From the NCBI GenBank assembly GCA_030141605.1, contig JAQGDQ010000057.1, positions 620,001 through 684,000 of the forward strand: a stretch of DNA of 64,000 nt. The letters are read 5' to 3'. The DNA comes from Tubiluchus corallicola. Its lineage: Eukaryota > Priapulida > Priapulimorpha > Priapulimorphida > Tubiluchidae. The notes under the pieces are model-generated. The model saw only the letters and a program-made list of their open reading frames with translations, did no database searches and was not told the origin of the DNA. Shown here in pieces: positions 12,540 to 23,950 of this stretch; position 1 is the stretch's first letter, and each line of letters opens with the position of its first letter. The position numbers were made by a program, and so were the translations under genes.

Positions 12540-13050
12540 ACTTCATGGTCATCACCAGAGAAAATAAAGGATCGATAAAGATTTTTTGGAAAGGAAAAAT
12601 AGGACTTGATCTTCTGGACTGCGGTACCTGGAATTCCATTAAAGATAAAGTATACAATGGCAGTACAGAGTTGTTAAATGCAGAGAACTACAGGGAAAAC
12701 TATTGAGTGCTGAGACAAAATACACGTTAAAGGAGTGAGAAACTGTGTCAGCCGTTATGAGTAATGCCCTCCTCTAGCTTTGGAGTGAAAATGGTAGACA
12801 CGTAGAGCACTTACTGAAAATTTAAGCAATTCCGGCATTTATTTATTTTTTTACTTTTACTCTGAAAAATTCTGTATCTTTGGAAAAATCTGAGAGAATG
12901 ACAATTTTTGGTATTTATACATGAGTGTCTGTAACATCAGTGTGACAATTTTCAATTGATTCCGTTACTGTAGGGCAGATTTGTAAGGCAAGTGCGTCTA
13001 ATCTTATTGAAGTCTAAACTTCGGCACATTTTTTCTGTGCCACCCGATAT
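12540..13050 (+). mobile_element. Mariner-type transposon remnant (transposase C-terminus plus right terminal repeat)
   Basis: Around 12615-12700 a frame reads WNSIKDKVYNGSTELLN. This resembles the 'W-G-x-[IL]-K-D-K-V-Y ... E-E-L' segment close to the C-terminus of Tc1/mariner-superfamily transposases. Further on (about 12780-12810) a K-M-V-D-T stretch lies where 'NGGHxE' would be expected. The following ~200 bp is homologous to the 3' part of the copy at 30786-31905, including the phrases ggcatttattt and tttttggt-tttatac. The element ends in a terminal repeat at 13011-13050 (…ACTTCGGCACA…GTGCCACCCGAT). This is the inverse of the left terminal repeat of the other copy, with about 34 of 38 positions matching. 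Stops and frameshifts make it non-functional. Confidence 0.7.
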
Positions 13051-13591
13051 ACATACATATATTGTTCCATGCACTAAAACCAATTGTAGCCTCCAACTGT
13101 AGCAATAAGCATGAAATCTAATGAAACTGAGGTTGACAAAACTGGTAATTATAATAATGACTGGGGATACGCCAAGGCAATGACGGGTACATTAGCTTGA
13201 TTGTCTGAACAGTGTTACGCAATGACTTTCTTATAATTATGGCATCGTGCTGTAGGTCGATCTTCACTTGAATCAGCGAGTTATCAGATACTATAACCTA
13301 ACTTCCAACCTAAAGTTCTGTCGGTTCAATATCTCATCTTAAGTAGAGAAATGTTTTTGACGGTGAGCTAAATTCAGGTACTGCCACAACCATTAACATA
13401 ATAAGCCTTCACCACTGAACAAGCTGGATGTCGACTTGTAATTACCTTCGACGATCAAGGCGAAGCTAACAGCTTTTTGCCCATGGTTGCTACTTAATTG
13501 TATACGCATAACGTTGTCACAACGGAGGATCCGGTTAAACACTGTAACTGTTAATACTACGCCATTGTGGTACATAGTTAGGTGGGAGTCT
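13051..13591. other. Unique DNA, nothing firm
   Basis: A 60-codon frame on the minus strand (13393-13575) contains a GAAG|gtaatt donor-like site, but the upstream acceptor is poor. It directly abuts the 3' end of the RT remnant at 13592 and has no recognisable motif. Confidence 0.45.
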
Positions 13592-14225
13592 TTAATTCTC
13601 TGTTAATATCCATTCAGGCTGAAATGGGTGATACATTTCAGGATGGTTTTTCCAATACTGATCCAGTTGTGACTTAAAGTGTGAAGCATCAGTGGCATGC
13701 CATACCTTAGTATTTAATAAATTCAAATCATTGACAGTCCTGAACATAAATCTATTCCTGTTTCTGTATCTGGGCTTGACAACTTTATATCCAGTACCTC
13801 ATAGATTATTAGCAAAATAACGACCAGGATATACCCTAGGTTAGTCAGATTGTTCTTGATACAAAACAACAGGATCAAATCCTCTCTTCCTTCGAAATCT
13901 CGATGAGGAGAGTTTCAAATTCCTTATCCGTTCTGAATACGTCAGATGTCTCATGGCAGGAACTAATTTTGTAGCTCTACGTTGAACAGATTCCACTTTC
14001 CTTATAGCATTCAGTCTAGATGGATTCCACATGACATCTCCGTAGTTATAATAGGACGGAGAAATGCTTTGTATAAAATCAGAAACATTGGGATATCTAG
14101 GAAACTGAAAGTTTTTCTAATTAACCAAAGCCTCTTTCTTGATTTCTTGGTGACTTCAATGTATTGGTTAAATGTCAGCTTGTTATCCACATATACCCCG
14201 CGATCCTCTTGACACCCAATTTGCG
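13592..14225 (-). mobile_element. Non-LTR retrotransposon, C-terminal part of RT, decayed
   Basis: On the minus strand this is the region downstream of the catalytic aspartates in CR1/jockey-like reverse transcriptases. In order: DRGVYVDNKLTFNQYIE, a helical block ending LILYKAFLRPI, then NYGDVMWNPSR, IRKVESVQRRATKLVP, LTYSERIRNLKL, KVVKPRYRNRNRF, LNLLNTKVWHATDASHF and LDQYWKNHPEMY. The TAA stop is at 13592-13594. This order (…RPI-x2-Y-G-x-x-x-W-N-P…, V-E-x-V-Q-R-R-A-T-K…, S-x-x-x-F-K-x-x-L-D-x-x-W) is diagnostic for the family. There is a frameshift near 14040 and stops after EQSD (about 13841) and in the next segment. The RT catalytic core and the endonuclease are missing, as in a 5'-truncated insertion that has since decayed. 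Confidence 0.85.
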
Positions 14226-14664
14226 TTATGAAAAATATCGCAGTCCAGGGCTATGTACAAGACAAAAGTATACTATGACTAGTAGAATGAAGTAATACGC
14301 CAGAAAAGAATTACACAAGCTTGGGAAGAGTAAAGTAGGCTGAGCTTAGTACCCATGCTACTTATTACAGCAACCCCGATCAAAAGTGTTGAGTATTAGT
14401 GGTTCAGGTGTTAGAAGCGAAAAATATGCAAGTCACTAGTAATTACGATGTTCACCCTTTACCGTGCGAAATCATTGACTTTTTTGTAGTAGCCTTATAT
14501 ACTTTCATACAGTTTATATATAACATCTAAATTACCTACGCATCTAAAAACACAGCAGAACTAAAGTAATATTAAAAAGATTTATCAGTCAAATTGTACA
14601 GATGCGTAACTCCAAGCACACAGGAAAGGTTGTTCCAAATTCACACAAACGGCTGTTAATAAAA
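14226..14664. other. Unique DNA, nothing seen
   Basis: A+T-rich, with no recognisable coding segment, RNA or repeat. Confidence 0.5.
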
Positions 14665-14735
14665 CTTGTTGAAAATACAGTCCCTAGATACACAAATTAC
14701 TTGTTGAAAATACTGTCCCTAGATACACAAATTTA
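14665..14735. repeat. Tandem duplication, 35-bp unit x2
   Basis: Two adjacent copies of a 35-bp unit beginning cttgttgaaaatac and containing ccctagatacacaaat, with one or two differences. Recent local duplication. Confidence 0.9.
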
Positions 14736-17159
14736 TGTTTCTTGCAAGCGATATCATAAAATAACAAGACTTAGTGGTCAAAGAAAATTAAATATGGCCG
14801 CTGTCGTTGTTCGATCAGATTTTTCTCTCAAGCATTATTAGCATCACATTTTTCATCCGTGGAAGCTGCAGCAGCGTCTAATATCTGTTGGGAATTATTA
14901 ATATTTCATCTGTAATTTATCTCCGGGTTTAACAAGAACTCGGGATATATTCTCTCTGCTGCGAGCCTGATCGTTTTGATATTCAAATGGAAATTGATGA
15001 AAAGATTCTTGCTGATTACCTGGAGAACGATGAAATCACTTTAGTGGAAATGTTAAGTATTCAGGAATATTGCGTGGTGCACTCATTGTAGATGTTATTG
15101 TGAAGAGATTGTATATAGGCAGCAGCAGCAATAATTTGAAACTCATCCTCCACTAAGCCGACTTCATCTCAGTAATGGGAATAATTTTACAGATTCACTC
15201 CACAAATGAAACTCTAGTAACCCTTTAACAGTCGCCCCGGAACTACCAATATCACTATAAACAGTTGCTGCTTGTTCACTTCTGCTTTTCTTCGTCCGTC
15301 TCTTTTTCTCCATACATTCTTTTATCCTTCCTTATTTCCTATTCTTACCTATTTGTTACCATTTCCTACTTTCCTGGTTCATTTCTGCCGTTTTTTCTTC
15401 TACATGCTCCTTCTATCTGTACTTTCTGTTTTTATCGTGCACTGCTGTCCTTCTTTTCGTACGCTTTTCTTTTCTTCCTGTGTTCTTTTCTTGCTTTGCA
15501 TTTACATCTTGGAATAGTTTTACACAGGAGCTGCAATATTTTTGTTTATTTTTCAAGTTTGCTCCATTTTATTATAGTCTTTGAGATTTGGAAAAAAGAT
15601 TGCGCCACAAAGAATTTTAACTATATTTCAATACTATATTATTTGTATAAGTCAAGAAAAAATTCAAAATGTCTACGTTGTTACAAGCTTTCACAAAATA
15701 TATAGCAGGATATAAAACGATTAACAAAAGGAAAGCTCATGAAACACAGACAAAATCTGAAAGCGAAGTAAAGAACTGCCTGTCCAGCAAGAGATACTAC
15801 AACAATACATTAAATCCGCATAATACCCCTTTCTAACATGGGTCGTTCAGACGACTTTGCAGTTCTGAAGCAGATTTTCCTGTACGGTTTCAAGGATTAG
15901 TTACGTTAAACCGTTTCACGAAGTCACATATTGAACAATGAACGGTACACCAGTATTATTACAATAAATAAGTTAACTTTATGATAACAGCCTCTGGAAT
16001 ATTACTTTGTATATGCATCTGCATGCATTTTTTTAGAAATAACTGAATTTCATAAATAAATAAATAATTTTAAAACCACTTTTTAAGTTGATTACGTCAT
16101 ACCTCACATTAAACTCATTCAAAAGCAATTAAATGAGACCGATTATCCAGCAAGTGGATAGACTACAGATTCTGGTACTACTATAGTGCATATGTTGAAG
16201 GCGGACCGATTTAAGTTGACTACTTTATATGGCTGTAAACAAACCGAGTCTTAGCCGCACAACGACCATGAAAGACCTGTTCCGTGAAATTTTTTAAAAT
16301 AATCATTTCTCACTCACGTGATTTAAGGTGATAGAAATTCAAAGGCAATTGATAAAGAATTTTAAACTAGGCTGAAAACGAGCAATAAGCCACCTATTTG
16401 AGAATAATTATTTAAAAAATATAAATATTTTTATAATAACATTATAATAAACCATCCGTTTCACATACATTAAAATTTAATATCCAGGATCAACTTTTAT
16501 AGTACTGACTCTGTAATAAGTCTGTATAAAGTGCAAACAATAACTACATGTTTTATCAATATTTAAGCAAGCCATTCGAACGCGATTTCATCTTGACCTT
16601 GAAATGTCCTTGAAAAATCAATAATTTGGCTAGCGGACAAAATAAAATGTTTTTATTTATTTAGCAGTGAATCCGTGTAAATAAGAGTAAAACCGCTGCG
16701 TGACACAGGAATATTTAACCTTGAAATTCAACAGTTTAATATTAGTGACCTTGGAATTCTAATGTCAGATGTTACGTACGCCAACAGCACGTTAATACAG
16801 GAATAGGGCAGCCTGGATAAATAAATACATTTTTGGAAAACTTGAAAGAAAAATTATGAAGGATGTGAAGGCATGTACTATCAGAATGAAGGCAAATTCA
16901 ATGTGGAAAGTAAACCTGAACTAGTTTACACGGCAAGGAGCAATCTTGTGAAGAAGAAAAAGCATGAAAACCTTCTCCACGTTGATAATTAAGATCCCCA
17001 CCTGTATTACACGGCGTTTTATGGTATTTTTAGCAGAAAGTAGAAACCGAAGACTAATCGTTAGTGTCAAGGTATCCCTTCCAATATCAATTCTTCTATG
17101 CTAACACAACCACTTGTTATTTCAGAAAGAGTCTGAATAGTTTAATTTGAAGAGATTGG
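14736..17159. other. Unique DNA with a strongly pyrimidine-rich plus-strand stretch
   Basis: Between about 15270 and 15560 the plus strand is dominated by T and C. This creates a 146-codon hydrophobic frame (15265-15705) full of Leu, Phe and Ser with an unrelated second frame overlapping it. The behaviour is that of a composition artefact, not a gene. A TCACGTGA site lies at 16314-16321. Nothing else was seen. Confidence 0.55.
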
Positions 17160-17355
17160 CCTATTTGGGAAATAAAAAACCAAGAAACTAACTAACCTAT
17201 CTGGGTAATAATAAACCAAATAAAACTAACTAGCCTATCTGGGAAATAAGAAGCCCAGAAAACTAACTGGCCTATTTGGGAAATAAAAAACCAAGAAACT
17301 AACTAACCTATCAGGGTAATAATAAACCAAATAAAACTAACTAGCCTATCTGGGG
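17160..17355. repeat. Minisatellite, ~37-bp units in a 111-bp higher-order repeat
   Basis: Units begin cctatNtggg and end ctaacta(a/g) or ctaactgg, with lengths 36, 38 and 37 bp. Unit 4 (from 17271) is identical to unit 1, and unit 5 differs from unit 2 by one base. Three diverged units were therefore duplicated as a 111-bp block, the second block being incomplete. Confidence 0.9.
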
Positions 17356-18184
17356 AATATCAAGCAAATTGTTAGTCAGACTTTTGTCTGAGACATTGGG
17401 TGGAGAATAACACGCTAGTTGCTACTCATTTTTCGGGATAGATCAAATTTAATTTTATTTGGTTCTTCACGTACGCTGTACCCAGATGTCTAAATATACA
17501 GAACTTTTCCTCAACCAAATATTGTAGCCATGGCAACGTAATAACTGCGAAAGGCTAATCGGACTCAGGATTACCCTTTTACAGTTCTTCAATAGCTGAC
17601 TGACTTTAAAATTACCCGGAAGGACATAAACTGAAAAGCAATATGGCTGCCGGAAGTGCAACGAACTGCGTTCGCTGATTATGCTCAAGAAATTAACAAG
17701 AATCTGAAGGTTCTCCGAGATTCGTGTCTCAGTCGCAATTCGGTTAATTTTCACGTCTTTGACGCAAATAATGATAGATTCAAGAAACTGCTTAAGGACA
17801 CCTTTGGCGGGTAGGGAAGAAGCGAGTGGACGGCTCCTCTACTGAAATCCTCTTTCAGAAAACTCGTTACCATAAAGGTGTTTATTACAACAAACTTCAA
17901 ATAGATGAATATAGAAGAAAACGCAAGCTTTAAGTGTCCTAATAGGCGGCTGTTTGTCACCCTTTCTGATTTAAGTTAAGAACCGCCTACGAGCGACCTG
18001 GTCATTCATTGACTGATTTCCATGTTGATCACGCACTACTAAATAATGCATCTAAAATCTGAAACGCATCGTATATAACTGGAATATCCCCGTACGTGCG
18101 TACAAAATCCTACTCTATGGAGAAGTCTCCGTTTTAATCAAGTAATGATTAGCCAGACACAGTCTGAGAGAAATGACGGACTAG
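17356..18184. other. Unique DNA with a promoter-like motif pair
   Basis: Two minus-strand frames (95 codons at 17467-17754, 69 codons at 17751-17960) have no motif. At 17643-17660 the plus strand reads atggctgccggaagtgc, a YY1-like core directly joined to an ETS/GABP-like core (CCGGAAGTG). In animals this pairing is usual at housekeeping promoters. No CpG-rich region or clear first exon accompanies it. Confidence 0.4.
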
Positions 18185-18211
18185 CTAATCAAAAATACGG
18201 TTTTTGATTAG
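18185..18211. repeat. Perfect 11-bp inverted repeat
   Basis: CTAATCAAAAA and TTTTTGATTAG separated by TACGG. It sits 10-15 bp upstream of the tRNA-like sequence. It could be a cruciform or paired homeodomain-type (TAATC) site, or simply a target-site neighbourhood for the SINE-like sequence. Confidence 0.85.
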
Positions 18212-18222
18212 GCTGTGTGTTA

Positions 18223-18303
18223 GAACGGGTGGCCGAGAGGTTAAGGCAACGGACTGCGGGTACTTCTCTGCTGACAGCCCGAGTTCGAATCTCATGACCA
18301 CCT
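18223..18303 (+). tRNA. tRNA-Ser-like sequence, degenerate (pseudogene or SINE head)
   Basis: The sequence carries an excellent A box and D arm (tggccgagaggttaaggc) and a B box / T loop (gagttcgaatctc), spaced as in a type II (serine/leucine) tRNA with a long variable arm. The D arm plus 'ggactgcgg' where a serine tRNA(GCT) has 'ggactgcta' points to tRNA-Ser(GCU) ancestry. However, the anticodon stem no longer pairs (acgga versus tactt), and the acceptor stem is poor (gaacggg versus gaccacc). Only three central T-stem pairs remain. It is therefore not a working tRNA. Both internal Pol III promoter boxes remain readable, as in the head of a tRNA-derived SINE. No second copy and no A-rich tail were seen in the window. 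Confidence 0.6.
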
Positions 18304-18614
18304 GTACGGCGCAAACAGCTGTTATCTGTGTTATTTATTTGTGGCGTCTCAATATTGTTGGAATTCGTTAAAAGACTTTTATAGTATCCTATGGCTAATG
18401 TTGTCTATTGTCCCAGCGACTGTAAATACGAGTCTTTGTCCTTTTTTGTCCTTATATCAGGTTTTGAAACAATAGACAAGATCCAGATGTGTTAATGTGT
18501 TCACAGAGGGGTTAAAACCCATTCCAAGACTGCACTCTGCTTCAAAGTTCTGAAAGGCATTTTTCAGAGAAAAAAATACAAATAAAATATTTACAAGAGT
18601 GTGGTAAAGACACA
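18304..18614. other. Unique DNA; possible SINE body
   Basis: About 310 bp follow the tRNA-like sequence up to the next RT fragment. If the tRNA-like sequence heads a SINE, its body would lie here. No repeat structure or A/T-rich tail is distinct enough to mark its end. Confidence 0.35.
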
Positions 18615-19330
18615 AAGAGCTTACATGTGTCTATTGTGTACAAAGAATTTATGCAAGTCAACTTTATGAATAATTTGGTAGCATAAAACTAAATCTTTTT
18701 GAATGCGTCTCTCTTCTAAGACTTTAGATGTAGAATAGGATACTTTAGGATAGGGGATATGCAGTAAATTACATCTATAAAACAGGCGTCGAGTAAAGTA
18801 CCGCTGTACACTTTCTATACCGTCAACGTTACCCAATAAAGCTGGATTCCAGACTGGCAAGAAATACTCTACAATAGGTCTTACATAAACTATAAACGAT
18901 TTTAACAACATGTCTTTATCATCAGTAGAAAACATTCTAAACAACATATTTGTAATTCTATTGGCTGTAGTAGCACTGGTTTCAGGTCATGAGAAATTAT
19001 GACACCAAGATCACGCATACTTGTTTCGACGGGTAAATAAGAGCTACAAACTGATATTCATGACCCGGATTAGCATTCCCAGTATGTATAACATTGCATT
19101 TCGGTGTAGCTATAACTAGTTGCCACTCATTGGCCCATAAGTTAATTGCATCCAGGTCTGAATGAAGATCACTATTTTGACTTGACCAAAACTTTGATAG
19201 AGTTTTACATCATCTGCAAATAACTTTACTGTTACAGCATCAATGACATCAGGTAAATCATTAATAAAACACAAAAACAAACCTAGAACGAACCTAGAAT
19301 CGAATCCCTTTAGCAAATCATTTTACTTTT
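18615..19330 (-). mobile_element. Non-LTR retrotransposon RT fragment with catalytic FADD, decayed
   Basis: Minus strand, in order: a block ending LCFINDLPDVIDAVTVKLF followed by ADDVKLYQSFGQ (the RT catalytic F-A-D-D box), and after a one-base frameshift DLDAINLWANEWQLVI and KCNVIHTG. Next comes MRDLGVIIS (the 'K-D-L-G-V' box). After another shift come LLKSFIVYVRPIVEYFLP, VWNPALLGNVDGIESVQR, RRIQKDLVLCYQIIH and a stop at about 18621. The order matches RT palm plus thumb of CR1/L2/jockey-like elements. The catalytic residues survive, but at least three frameshifts and several stops rule out function. The two ends of an intact element are missing. Confidence 0.85.
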
Positions 19331-20359
19331 TCATGGCTCTTTCTTTTCTTAACGAATGCTTATGCTAAAGAATTCTGTCCGGTCTTTCAAGTCCGGTCTA
19401 ACACTAGTGCAACGCTAGGTTTAATTAGGTTACATAGCAGCATCTCCTGGACACTTACTTCTCCACTAAAAAAGTGGAGGGTTGGAAGCAAGAAATTCTG
19501 TTAGGAAGTAGGAATAATTAAGCAAACATCAATTAATACACTTAACAATAAGCTTTGCTTTCACATTAATTAATTTTTCTGTAGTGAAATATATACGCAT
19601 ACAAGACAGTGCTTGCCTCCATTTGCCCACCAGTAAATGGGCAGCGATCGCAACGCATCCTGGCAGCCATAATGACATGAGCGAACTAAACATGGCGCTG
19701 AGTTGCCCAAAGCACAGGCAAATCAAGTAAAATCTGCTATTTATTCGTTTGTCAATTTCAACTGTCGTTTGTAGATATTACAAAAGTTTTGCAGCAAATA
19801 ATGAAATTCAAGTTGCAAGAAGGACTGCACTGCTAAGTCTAAGGGTAAGGCCTCTACCGTACTCCTGTTTACTAAAAACGCAAAGCATGTCTCAATCAAA
19901 ACAGAAATATGCGAAACACAAATGTAACATCAATGAAACAAAATGTAGCGCTTTTAAAATAATATGGTTTTAATCATTTAGCCCAAGTGAGTATTCCTCC
20001 TCAGTTAATAACAGGTAGAGTTATATAACATTTGCTTTTACAGCAAACTGAAAGTTGATGAAAACGTAAACGGCCGGAGTTTACTGGAGCCAATATTGTC
20101 ACTTTTAGTTGTTACTTGTATTTAGTATTTCCTTATTTTTTCATACCGTTTCTTGGTTTGATCTTGGCCGCAATTTTGAAAACCCATAACTTACAAGGAA
20201 AAAATTATTTGCATTTAGTTAAAATGGACATTGATCCAGTATGGCAGTTTTATGCGAAATGCTAGGCTTCTCTCAGTTCTCTTGCTGCTTACAACACACA
20301 ATGAAATGACAAGGAGTCGTCCCCAAAGACTTTCCTGCCATTTCTGCTTCCTTTTCAAG
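19331..20359. other. Unique DNA, no gene established
   Basis: A 65-codon minus-strand frame (19529-19726) overlaps a locally G+C-richer patch (19610-19720) carrying an aacatggcgc (YY1-like) motif. There is no recognisable protein. It may be a worn regulatory or first-exon region, but I cannot support more. Confidence 0.35.
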
Positions 20360-20434
20360 GAATTGCGGCAAAAACTAACAATAAAGAGCATCGCATGTAT
20401 TTCACTGCAGTGCATACATACTGTCTTTACAAAG
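20360..20434 (+). CDS. Candidate 75-bp internal exon on the plus strand
   Basis: A strong pyrimidine-rich acceptor (ctgcttccttttcaag) and a consensus donor (AAAG|gtatgt) enclose 75 bp. Two frames are open. Phase 0/0 reads ELRQKLTIKSIACISLQC then IHTVFTK. Phase 1/1 is also open. The protein is not recognised, and no plus-strand partner exon was found. It lies on the opposite strand to the other candidate exons, so at least one of these sets is likely spurious. Confidence 0.2.
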
Positions 20435-23344
20435 GTATGTATAGTGCAAGATGCTTTTATTCTTTAGAAATGTCACAAACTGATAGAAATGCATATTTGT
20501 CCAGGTATAATCTCAACTCCATTCGACTAGTAAGCGTTCTACACTCTCTGCACTAAAAATTAACATACCATCTATACAAATCAACAGAAAAGCTATCATA
20601 GCAAAATGACTGCCGTGGGTGCTGGTGCAGCCTACCGAAACTATCACAAATAGCTCTTTGTGGAGAGGTTTCAATTATTCAATGTCAATATAAGCAATAA
20701 AACGTTAGCATTATTATTTCTATTATTATTATACGTGGACATCAAATGCAGAGGTAAAATCAAAGTGACTTGTCTGAGACAAGATGGAACACACATAACT
20801 GACAGATACGCTCTCACGTACAATCAGAACCTTGCAAGGGATGATGGAAACTTAACTCATTCTCAAGGATAAACCTCAGCATGAATGATAATCCAATCAG
20901 ATAAAATTGCCCAGATGCCTAGAAGTAGCGTTTCTGGTCCATTCATCTACTTCACCCACTTACTGGTATGTCCAAATCCCAGGCCGTTCCAAATTGTACT
21001 ACAGAGAAGAGAATACAGTGAACTACTACCCTCTTGAAAAATAAATGATATGTGTCAATATCAGAAAATCTACACTGTAGATAAGTAGGCGGACTATTAT
21101 AACGCACAACCACGTAAATTATTCATCGGCACTGCAGCCTCACAGGTAGATAGGTGACGTCATAGAGCTGGCTTCCTTTATTATATTGATTGTACAGTGA
21201 AGCAGGTAATTGCAGAATAGCAGACAACAAACTCTTAACTTTTTAGAGCTAATGTAAAACGTTCCATGGCTATATACAACTGAGTAGAAAGTTCATAGGA
21301 TCAAATGACATGAATTCTTGGCTGCTTCTAACGTTAAACTATTTACCGTTTTACACCTCAGCGTTAAAAATTTAAGCATTTATATCACCGATAAAGCTAT
21401 TTCCTATATGGCAGCCAAAGTTTGCCTACATGCGATGGTGCCAAACATGTAGGTTACATAAGTTTATATCACTGGCTTCTCAGACTCATAAAATGTCTGT
21501 TTAGTAAAAAACCGATACAAAAAGCAAACTACATTTATTTTACAAATGCTCGGAATACTGGCTTGCGTAACTGCACCACCACAATAATCAAATTTGGTAC
21601 TAATTATTTCTTTGTTAACTCCATTAATACTACACGAGTTTTTTTAGCCTGATTTCCAAATTTTCAGCCCTTTTCTGAGCAACACTTCTAGAACATGACG
21701 TGACTAATGTGAAGCTAAGGCTTGACAGCCCTAGAATGAATTCGGCAGCTTTTACATCTATATGTTACTTGGCTCCATGAGAAACACATGGTCTTCAGAC
21801 GAGACATTTACACACAGCGAGGTGAACTCTGCGCGAGTTTCCTAAATTCAATTCCACCGAATGTAGCAATGACCAAATTCAAGCTGACAGCTAGCATTAT
21901 CAATAATCTCTGGTTATAGCCAATCGGTTAGTAGACTGGATGCCAATCACGCTGTATACAAGTGAATTTCACATCAGGTCTGAGTTGTCATTATCAAAAC
22001 TAGGAAAGTAAAATCTATATAATGTAACATGTCAAAATATACAATAGACACCTAACACTCACTGCAAACAGTAAAATACGAGTATGCATTACATGTGACT
22101 GACTTTCTGGAGTAATATAAATATCGTTTGCAATAGAGCCCAGGCAAAAATGTTAATTAAGAGTACAGGTGTATCTGGTTTACCAATGGGATAAACTAAT
22201 ACTTAACGCATTTCCGAATTCAAAATTGCTTAACGGCAAATTTTTGAGAAACTGAATTTGAAAAACTCATTCAATTTCACTTGATATCAGTCAAAAATGT
22301 TTACTGATTTAGAGGAAAATCAATGCTCAATGGTCAATAGCTAAAACAGCAACGAAAACGGGATAATGGTGTGAGATTCCCTCAATGTAAATTATAGCTG
22401 AATGCTTTAAGGAAAATAAGTGAATTGAAACTGAATGCAAATGATTTTGTTTTAAGTACAATAAGTACAATGGGCGTGCAACTATCATCTGCTCTATCAT
22501 TTATCAAATTCCCTTGATTCCTATCCTATATATTGTACCGGTACCAAACTTGTGAAGCACATACATATTATGCAATATATAAACAATATATAACATGCGA
22601 TAAGAATCAAACCAGAGAATAAATGGAACTTTAGTTTATACACACCTACTTGCATGTGTATACATCAAATGCACAGTATAGGGGAGTCGAATCAATTCTA
22701 TACCCAGTCCTTTCTTGCCTTTCGACTCTTGTTTGAAAGAGCCACGGAGACTTAGTTAAACCTGTAACCCTGTTATAAACCTCGCCACACAAATCGACAG
22801 CAAATGTAACGTTGACTTTAAATCATAGTTTGTGTACATAGTGGCTAGGCGTTTATTTATTGCCGCACAAATGTTAATATTTACATTCAATTTTTTCGAT
22901 GTTCACAGTCAATAGCCCTATTTAGCGAAGAGAATAACACACTCCGACTTTCCGATATTATTTTAACGAAATTCCAAGATAAACAGACGCGCGACGCTTT
23001 GTTTACAGGCTTTTGTGCGTACGTGTGAATCTAGAAAAGGGCATCTATTAAAAAAAGTAAAGCCACGACAACAAAATCCTTATATTAGTTATAAAATTTC
23101 AGCACTGAACTTGAAGATTATATAACCTACACGCATATTAACAACAAACTGGAGTAATAACAAGAATGTGGCAATGAATTTTATTATAATACACAGACTG
23201 GCGCTGGTGATTTTGCCCACCTCGTAGATACACGGGCCACAGACGGTACACATTTTACCCACTCTTGGCATTCATCAACGACACAAATGAATCTAACGAA
23301 CTAAACTTATAATTATATACCCAAGTTACACTATACGGAGTCCG
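20435..23344. other. Unique A+T-rich DNA, nothing seen
   Basis: Almost 3 kb without a recognisable coding segment, RNA gene or repeat. Frames of 60-76 codons here have no motif. Confidence 0.55.
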
Positions 23345-23950
23345 GTTGCACAATAACAAACAAAATAGTTGTGCGTAAAACAAAACAGAGTGATTGTACA
23401 CAATACTATCCAAACTTGTTATACAAAACAAAACAAGAGAGTGGTACACAATACAAAACAGGGTTGTTTTACACAATACAACAAAAGGTGTTTGTACAAT
23501 ACAAACAGGAAACCAGTATACAATACAAAACAGAACTTTTGTACACAATACAAAACGTGTGATTATGCATAACACAAAACAATTTGGTTATAAACAATAC
23601 AAAACGAGGTGGTTGCATACAATACACAATAGATTATTTACTGTACATAAAAAATAACAGGGTGGCTGTGCACAATATAAAAAATGGTGGTGGTACACAA
23701 TGTAAAACAGGGTGGTTCAATACAATGCACAAGAAGGGATTACGTACAATATACAAAATGTGTTTGTACAACATGCAAAACAGGGTGGTGTGCACAATAA
23801 AAAACAAAGTTGTTGTGCACAGCACAAAACAACAGAAAAGGATGGCTGTTCATAATACAAAACAGGGTGGCTGTATGCAATACCCAACAGGATATAAAAC
23901 AGGGTGGTTATACACAATATAAAACAGAGTGATTATACACGATACACAAA
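23345..23950. repeat. Diverged minisatellite, ~25-bp unit, about 22 copies
   Basis: Imperfect units resemble 'acacaatacaaaacagggtggttgt', with lengths wandering between about 22 and 30 bp. Many junctions contain the palindrome TGTACA. All overlapping frames on both strands stay open for 60-112 codons because the unit lacks stops, giving repeats such as VVHNTKQGG or the complementary Cys/Leu-rich reading. That explains the apparent proteins. Divergence between units suggests an old array. Confidence 0.9.

Noticed and set aside
15265-15705. 146-codon hydrophobic frame resembling a membrane protein
   Set aside because: Its hydrophobicity comes from a T/C-rich strand; an overlapping frame is equally open, and there is no motif or splice context.
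18223-18303. Functional tRNA-Ser gene
   Set aside because: The acceptor and anticodon stems do not pair and the anticodon loop is altered; only the promoter boxes are preserved.
23255-23922. Seven overlapping frames of 60-112 codons on both strands
   Set aside because: All arise because the ~25-bp minisatellite unit has few stops in any frame; simultaneous openness on both strands is an artefact.
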